This document shows, one piece after another, positions 59,067 to 64,000 of a DNA stretch of 64,000 nucleotides (positions are counted from its first letter, which is position 1; each line of letters begins with the position of its first letter). The stretch comes from Basidiobolus meristosporus CBS 931.73. Its lineage: Eukaryota > Basidiobolomycota > Basidiobolomycetes > Basidiobolales > Basidiobolaceae. A program made the position numbers and the translations under genes. The notes below the pieces were generated by a model. The model was not told the DNA's origin. It was given only the letters and a program-made list of their open reading frames with translations, and did no database searches. The stretch spans positions 20,299 through 84,298 of the forward strand of contig MCFE01000377.1 of the NCBI GenBank assembly GCA_002104905.1. The letters run 5' to 3'.

Positions 59067-60557
59067 ATGAAAGAGTGGAAATCGCCAGTCTTCTTGTTTT
59101 GTTTGTTCGCAGGATCATGCTGTGCTTATCAGCATGTCCTCCAATCCCCCCAGAGTTTGCTTCTCCAGTCAGAATCCTCGTTGCTGGATGAGCTAGAGAG
59201 TGAGTTTGGGATGACGCCCAAGAGTGAGCAAGTCAAAAGCAATCCATGGATCAGTGTGACCACACATGAATCATTAGAGGGCTACTCGCTACGAGTCAAG
59301 CAACCACAGCTTTGCGACACTTCCGTTAAACAGTACTCCGGCTACCTCGATATCTCGGATGATCGGCACTTTTTCTTTTGGTTCTTCGAATCGAGAAACA
59401 AGCCCAAAAAGGATCCGATTATTCTCTGGCTCAACGGTGGCCCAGGTTGCTCTTCCTTCACGGGGCTCTTGATGGAGTTGGGCCCATGCAGGGTCAAGAA
59501 GGATGGTTCCGGGACCGAGTTCAACCCGCATTCTTGGAACAGCAATGCCAACGTGATCTTCCTAGACCAACCGATGAACGTGGGCTTCTCCCACGGTAGC
59601 AAGACGTTTGGCTCGTTAGCAGCTAGCAAGGATGTCTACGCTTTCCTACAGCTATTCTTCAAGCAATATCCGGAGTATTCTGATCAGGAATTCCATGTCT
59701 TTGGGGAATCTTACGGAGGGCATTACGTCCCCGCGATCGCTAAGACCATTCATGACAACAACAAGAAAGCCCGCGGCAATTTCAAGCCGATCAATCTGAA
59801 GAGCATTGGCCTTGGAAACGGCCTCACCGACCCCTTAGTCCAGTACAAATACTATTCTAAGATGGCTTGCGATAATTCCTATGGCATTCAGGTTCTATCC
59901 CAATCGACATGCCGCCAGATGGATCAGTCGTACACACAGTGTGCAAACATGATCAAATCATGCTACAATCGACCAAACTCTCTATCTTGCGTCCCACCCA
60001 CCTTCTATTGCAACAAAAACCTCGTTCAGCCCTTCCAGTCATCCGGGTTGAATATATACGACATTCGTACCAAATGCGAACCTGGTGCGGAGCTATGCTA
60101 CTCCATCCTCAATGGGTTGACAAAGTACTTAAATCAGCCCGAGATCAGGTCGGAGCTGGGCGCCGAGGTTGACGGGTTTAAATCCTGCGACTCGTCCGTG
60201 TATTTTGGCTTCCTTTTGGCTGGAGACTGGATGAAGCCGTATCATCTCAACATTCCTGAATTGTTGGAGGATGGCATTCGAGTCTTGATTTATGCCGGGG
60301 ATGCGGACTTCATTTGCAATTGGTACGGCAACAAGGCCTGGGCAATGGAGCTGGATTGGAGCGGCAAGAAGAAGTTCAACAAAGCTAAAGATTCAAACTG
60401 GACGGTTAATGGAGAGGCCGCGGGTGAAGTAAGATCCTCAAAAGGACTTACGTTCTTGCGCGTGTTCGGAGCAGGCCACATGGTACCCTACGACCAACCC
60501 GAAAACTCCCTTGCCATGATAAATAGTTGGATAAAGAAATCGAAATCAAAATTCTAG
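59067..60557 (+). CDS. Vacuolar serine carboxypeptidase (S10, CPY-like)
   Basis: 496 residues, intronless. A secretory signal is visible (SPVFLFCLFAGSCCA, residues 6-20), followed by a short pro-region and the mature enzyme from about YSGYLDISDDRHFFFWFFES. The catalytic Ser lies in FGESYGGHYVPA, with the oxyanion motif LNGGPGCSS. The catalytic Asp is in GDADFICNW and the His in GAGHMVPYDQP. Several Cys match the CPY disulfide set. The pro-region is shorter than in yeast CPY. The start is ATG 59067, which puts the hydrophobic core at the right distance. It converges with EFL, stop to stop 112 bp. Confidence 0.95.
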   Translation: MKEWKSPVFLFCLFAGSCCAYQHVLQSPQSLLLQSESSLLDELESEFGMTPKSEQVKSNPWISVTTHESLEGYSLRVKQPQLCDTSVKQYSGYLDISDDRHFFFWFFESRNKPKKDPIILWLNGGPGCSSFTGLLMELGPCRVKKDGSGTEFNPHSWNSNANVIFLDQPMNVGFSHGSKTFGSLAASKDVYAFLQLFFKQYPEYSDQEFHVFGESYGGHYVPAIAKTIHDNNKKARGNFKPINLKSIGLGNGLTDPLVQYKYYSKMACDNSYGIQVLSQSTCRQMDQSYTQCANMIKSCYNRPNSLSCVPPTFYCNKNLVQPFQSSGLNIYDIRTKCEPGAELCYSILNGLTKYLNQPEIRSELGAEVDGFKSCDSSVYFGFLLAGDWMKPYHLNIPELLEDGIRVLIYAGDADFICNWYGNKAWAMELDWSGKKKFNKAKDSNWTVNGEAAGEVRSSKGLTFLRVFGAGHMVPYDQPENSLAMINSWIKKSKSKF

Positions 60558-60669
60558 ATGCGTAATAGCCATTCAATCGATAAATAAACCAATGTTGTAA
60601 CTAGGGTGTTGTTAGGTGTGGAAAGTTGATATGCTTTATTGACTTAGCTAAGAACTAACTACGTATAAT

Positions 60670-62067
60670 TTATTTGTGCTCAACGGAGACGACCTTGCCA
60701 AGCATGACAGCGGTGTTACCATCGAGGAAAGCAATACGGGAAAGACCCTCGCAGTTCTTGAAGCTATCGACGATAAGGGGTTGGATGGGCTCGAAGACAA
60801 CCTCGGCGGCCTCGGAAGCCTTGAGGGAGTGGGGGGACTCGAGCTTCTTACGGCCAGTCTCCTTACCGATCTTCCACTTAAGCTCGGTGATCTTGCAGGC
60901 AGCGCGACCGCAACGGACGAAACCGATGGGGGAGTATCCGGGCTTGACTTCTCCTGGGATATCGAGGGTTTGGATTTGGGCAGTGAAGTTCTTGACGGGG
61001 CGGAGGGTGTTGTCGCTCTTGTAGACCATGACATCACCAGCACGGGGCATGTTACCCTTGTCAAGACCCTTGATGTTCATACCGACGTTGTCACCGGTTT
61101 GGGCGAACTCGACACGCTTGTGGTGCATCTCGACGGTGAACACCTTACCGGTACAGGGGTTACCGGCGGTGTGGGTGGGAAGGAAGACAACTTCAGTGTT
61201 GGGGGTGACGGTACCTTGCTCGACACGTCCGGCAACGACATCTCCGACACCCTTGATCTTGTAGATACCGGAAACGGGGAGACGCATGGCGGCGTCAGCG
61301 TTACGGGAGGGAAGGACGACCATGTCGTTCAAGGCGGTGAGGAGGGTCTCGACGTGGATCTTGTCACCGTTTTGGTTGATGACATCTTGTCCCTTCCACC
61401 AGGTCATCTTCTCGGACTTCTTCAACAAGTTGTCGCCTTGCCATCCGGAAATGGGGAGGATAGGAACGGATTGCTCAACGAACTCCTTCTTCCATCCGAC
61501 CTTGATAAGCATGTTGCGCATCTCATCACGGATTTCGTTGTAACGGTCCTCCTTGTAACCGGCGGTATCGGAATCCATCTTGTTGACACCAATGATGAGT
61601 TGCTTGACACCGAGAAGGTTGAGGAGACGAGCGTGCTGGCGGGTTTGGCCTTGGATATCTCCGGCCTTGTGGTCACCCTTTTGGATGGCGGTGGTGAAGT
61701 TACCATCGGCGGGGACCATGAGAAGGGCGACATCAGCTTGAGCGGCTCCGGAAATCATGTTCTTGATGAAATCTCTGTGTCCGGGAGCATCAATGATGGT
61801 GTAGTGCCACTTCTCGGTGAAGAACTCCTTGGTGGTGCAGGAGATGGTCACACCACGCTCACGTTCGTCCTTTTGGCGATCCATGTAGAAAGCGAAGGCG
61901 AAGGAAGACTTACCGAGACGCTCGGCTTCTTGCTTCAACTTGTCCATTTCACGCTCGGGGATACCACCGAGTTCGAAAAGAAGACGACCGGTAGTGGTAG
62001 ACTTACCGGAATCGACGTGACCGCAAATAACGATGGAAAGATGGTTCTTGTTGTCAGTGGCAGACAT
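60670..62067 (-). CDS. EFL: Translation elongation factor EFL (EF-like GTPase replacing EF-1alpha)
   Basis: 465 residues, intronless, strong codon bias. GTPase motifs: GHVDSGKST, DAPGHRDF and NKMD. The sequence follows the EFL subfamily rather than canonical EF-1alpha. GRLLFELGGIPEREMDKLKQ, FYMDRQKDERERGVTISCTT, MVPADGNFTTAIQKGDHKAG and YKIKGVGDVVAGRVEQGT are EFL blocks, whereas EF-1alpha has a different switch region and a KYYVTVIDAPGH type strand. It delivers aminoacyl-tRNA to the ribosome. The long open frame on the opposite strand is a codon-bias shadow. It is preceded by about 495 bp of non-coding sequence, shared with the 3' end of uS3. Confidence 0.92.
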   Translation of the reverse strand: MSATDNKNHLSIVICGHVDSGKSTTTGRLLFELGGIPEREMDKLKQEAERLGKSSFAFAFYMDRQKDERERGVTISCTTKEFFTEKWHYTIIDAPGHRDFIKNMISGAAQADVALLMVPADGNFTTAIQKGDHKAGDIQGQTRQHARLLNLLGVKQLIIGVNKMDSDTAGYKEDRYNEIRDEMRNMLIKVGWKKEFVEQSVPILPISGWQGDNLLKKSEKMTWWKGQDVINQNGDKIHVETLLTALNDMVVLPSRNADAAMRLPVSGIYKIKGVGDVVAGRVEQGTVTPNTEVVFLPTHTAGNPCTGKVFTVEMHHKRVEFAQTGDNVGMNIKGLDKGNMPRAGDVMVYKSDNTLRPVKNFTAQIQTLDIPGEVKPGYSPIGFVRCGRAACKITELKWKIGKETGRKKLESPHSLKASEAAEVVFEPIQPLIVDSFKNCEGLSRIAFLDGNTAVMLGKVVSVEHK

Positions 62068-62562
62068 GACGAAGTGGACTTAGATAATGCTTGTCGATGT
62101 GACAAAGGATAGTGTTATCCGATGACCAGTATTTATCCAACGCTAAGTGAGGAAAAAAAAGCTAGAAAACTTGGACCAGGGTAATCTCCCCTGATATTGA
62201 TCTTGATGGAGTTTGTAAATTTTGACCTTACATCCCGAAAATTACCCAACTTCTGTGGAAATTGAAAATTTTCAGCCAACCAGCGTCACAGAAACCCTCA
62301 CTGTTGGAATTGACCCCTATTTAATTTCGACCGACCGCAGACACTAATCGCCGAGTTACACATCTCCAGATATTTCCTCAATACGGAATATACTAAATAC
62401 TCTTGGTCATCACTGATAAGCAATACTAGGCTGATTTTTAGATGATCTTTATTGGTGAATGATCATTGATTTCATCGAATAATGCGAAGGCATGCTCTTT
62501 CATAATACAACGAACATTAAAAATCAACATTCTTGCGAGACAGAAGACAAAGTGATGTGCAA
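62068..62562. other. EFL promoter region and uS3 3' flank
   Basis: No additional gene. A TTTATTGGTGAATGATC stretch is present near 62450. Confidence 0.4.
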
Positions 62563-63525
62563 TTAGGCCTCAATTGATTCTTCAACAGGAGCGGCAGACT
62601 CCTCAGTAGCAGCGGGAGCAGCTGGCTTCTGGAAATCCTCAGAGATGGGCTCAGTGACAACGGCTTCCTCCTTGGGCTCCATGACAGTAATCATATCAGG
62701 AAGAGGGTTCTTGGGTCCAATCTTGCCTGAAGGATCCCAATCCAACATAATCTTAACCTTGATACCAAGAACACCTTGGCGAAGGAGAACGTGACGAACA
62801 GCGGTATCGATGTAATCACGGACTGGTTGACCAGAGTGAATCATGAATCCGTCAGCGAACTTCATGGCCTTAGCACGGGCAGCACGGAGTTTACCGGAGA
62901 TAACAACCTCGGCACCCTTGGCTCCAGACTCCATGGCGAAACGGAGGACAGAGTGAGCGGCACGACGGACGGCAAGACCGGCGAGCAACTTGTGGCGAAC
63001 GGCCTCGCATTGAGCGACGGCGCAGAGACCACGGTTAGCAACACGCTCGGCGTAGAGCTCAACAGTGTTCTCGGGGAAGTTGAAGCGCTTTTGAACAACG
63101 GAAGTCAACTCACGGATACGACGACCCTTCTCACCAAGAACATCCTGAGTACGAGTGGCACGGATGATGATTTCAGTGCGAGCGGGGGTGACACGCACTT
63201 CAACACCAGAGTAACCCTCTTCGGCAAGTTCACGAGTGAAGAACTCGTTAAGTTCGGCGTAGAAAACGCCATCAGCGACGAACTACAATCATGAAAGCCA
63301 TTTAGTAAGAGTGATGGGAAGGTGGCAAGAAGGTGCGATGTCGGTGGGTCAAGTCAGAGATAGTCATAAGTACGTGCATTATGCCACATTCCCGAAGGCA
63401 GGCATTCAAACAAGAGGTGTCAGAAATGATTCGGTATCATCATTTAACCCACCGCATGCATCCATTGAAATAAACACTAGCCATCCATACTATACCTTTC
63501 TCTTCTTGGAGATCTGAGCAGCCAT
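62563..63525 (-). CDS. RPS3: 40S ribosomal protein uS3 (2 exons)
   Basis: Exon 1 is 63496-63525 ([10 protein letters not shown]). The 213-nt intron is 63283-63495. Exon 2 is 62563-63282, giving 249 residues. Blocks: [39 protein letters not shown] with KH-domain [47 protein letters not shown] and [18 protein letters not shown], with an acidic Ala/Glu-rich tail. The intron is three to four times longer than others in the window and carries a box C/D-like RNA. Confidence 0.96.
63342..63454 (-). ncRNA. Candidate box C/D snoRNA in uS3 intron 1
   Basis: On the uS3 sense strand the order is: stem CGGTGGGTTAA (63454-63444), C box ATGATGA (63443-63437), internal CTGA as D' (63423-63420), D box CTGA (63357-63354), a single C, then TTGACCCACCG (63352-63342). 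The two stem arms pair over 11 bp (ten Watson-Crick, one G-U). Spacing C to D' is 13 nt and the total is about 113 nt. A C' box is poor. Guide target not identified. Confidence 0.72.
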
Positions 63526-63686
63526 GTTCGATGTAAAGAAGGATTGTCCGAATCGAGCTTTTTTCGCAATTATACTCGACCGGTGCCGGGTGCCAAAATA
63601 CCACCAGTCAAGTTGGCTTATTTCCATAATCATCACATTGTAGGGGGTCGGCAGAGGCTTGATTGGCCTGTGCCGTAGGCCCGCAT

Positions 63687-63692
63687 CACGTG
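63687..63692 (-). promoter_or_regulatory. CACGTG box upstream of uS3
   Basis: ATCACGTG context on the plus strand, about 162 bp upstream of the uS3 start. It mirrors the box in the eL32 promoter. Confidence 0.45.
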
Positions 63693-64000
63693 CCAGATCT
63701 GAGATTGGTTTTCCTTGACTTAAGCAACATTGAATTGGCATAGTTAATTCTTATTTTAACCACACCGCACAGCAATATGCTGATTTTTCCGGCATGGACA
63801 ACCGATTTTCTTACGTAGTTTCGCAATTATTGATCATTTCCAAAAATGTCCACACAAATTGGGCTTACGTTACGAAGCCGCCACGGTGGTACTTTCATTT
63901 TTTCCTGTTCGAACGAACTTGAAAGGTTATTCGTTGACACAAACTAAACCACTTCATACATCAGTTTTCGTTCAAATGAATATGGAAGAAGGCGACGAAC
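63693..64000. other. uS3 upstream region; possible gene start at the edge
   Basis: An ATG at 63976 (reading MNMEEGDE before the window ends) might begin a forward gene. Nothing more can be said. Confidence 0.2.

Noticed and set aside
60670-62067. Canonical EF-1alpha (TEF1)
   Set aside because: Switch-region and domain 2 blocks match EFL rather than EF-1alpha.
60676-62112. 478-codon open frame on the plus strand across EFL
   Set aside because: It is antisense to EFL, whose strong codon bias removes stops in the mirror frame. The product is Gly/Leu/Val/Asp repetitive with no domain.
62776-63294. 172-codon plus-strand frame across uS3
   Set aside because: Antisense shadow of a biased ribosomal protein gene.
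63357-63423. A defined rRNA target for the candidate snoRNA
   Set aside because: The best match I could recall for the D-box guide was about eight bases to the 18S 5' end, too short to claim.
1-64000. tRNA genes or CRISPR arrays
   Set aside because: No convincing B-box/cloverleaf was seen. The regular repeats present are LTRs and transposon copies, and CRISPR is not expected in a fungal nuclear genome.

Overview
The window looks like nuclear DNA of an early-diverging (zygomycete-grade) fungus. Fungal markers are a class IV chitin synthase, a white-collar-2-type PAS/GATA regulator, alternative oxidase, Rho3, EFR3, a vacuolar carboxypeptidase and short 41-63 nt GT-AG introns. The translation elongation factor is the EF-like (EFL) form, not EF-1alpha. 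From recalled literature, EFL in fungi is known mainly from chytrids and Entomophthoromycotina-type zygomycetes. The exact lineage cannot be fixed from this window.

Region 1 (about 1-26,350) is an AT-rich graveyard of nested mobile elements. One Ty3/gypsy family occurs as three damaged long copies (1-4583 forward, 7111-11483 reverse, 12301-15440 reverse) and a lone LTR (5489-5858). These copies sit inside older Ty1/copia remnants: gag-protease at about 5240-7110, integrase at 11554-12096 and RT at 20262-20987. The copia remnants abut three copies of a PIF/Harbinger-like DDE transposase. A second copia-like element (15694-18898) has paired LTRs, a GATAC target duplication and a half-tRNA-type primer site, and it splits one of those transposase copies. 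A roughly 200-bp repeat occurs three times, twice as an inverted pair around the copia RT. A decayed Plavaka/Tnp2-like transposase lies at 23190-24640. No intact host gene was recognised before about 28.3 kb.

Region 2 (about 28,300-64,000) is gene-dense, with small introns and short spacers. In order: alternative oxidase (+); WC-2-like regulator with a frameshift in its zinc finger (+); class IV chitin synthase (-); EFR3 (-); two related small proteins with presequence-like N-termini (+, +); CDK11/PITSLRE kinase (-); Stm1/SERBP1-like ribosome factor (-); Rho3 (+); 7TM receptor (-); BAR-PH-PH-C2-RasGAP protein (+); ribosomal protein eL32 (+); MAP kinase kinase (+); an unrecognised multi-exon gene (+); carboxypeptidase Y (+); EFL (-); ribosomal protein uS3 (-).

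The neighbours form no obvious metabolic cluster, although signalling and cell-surface genes are common (receptor, RasGAP, Rho3, MEK, EFR3, chitin synthase). The points most worth checking are: a strong candidate box C/D snoRNA in the first intron of uS3, EFL in place of EF-1alpha, the unusual RasGAP architecture, the tandem small-protein pair, an amber codon at the RT catalytic box shared by two gypsy copies, and the WC-2 frameshift. Exon boundaries were read by eye.
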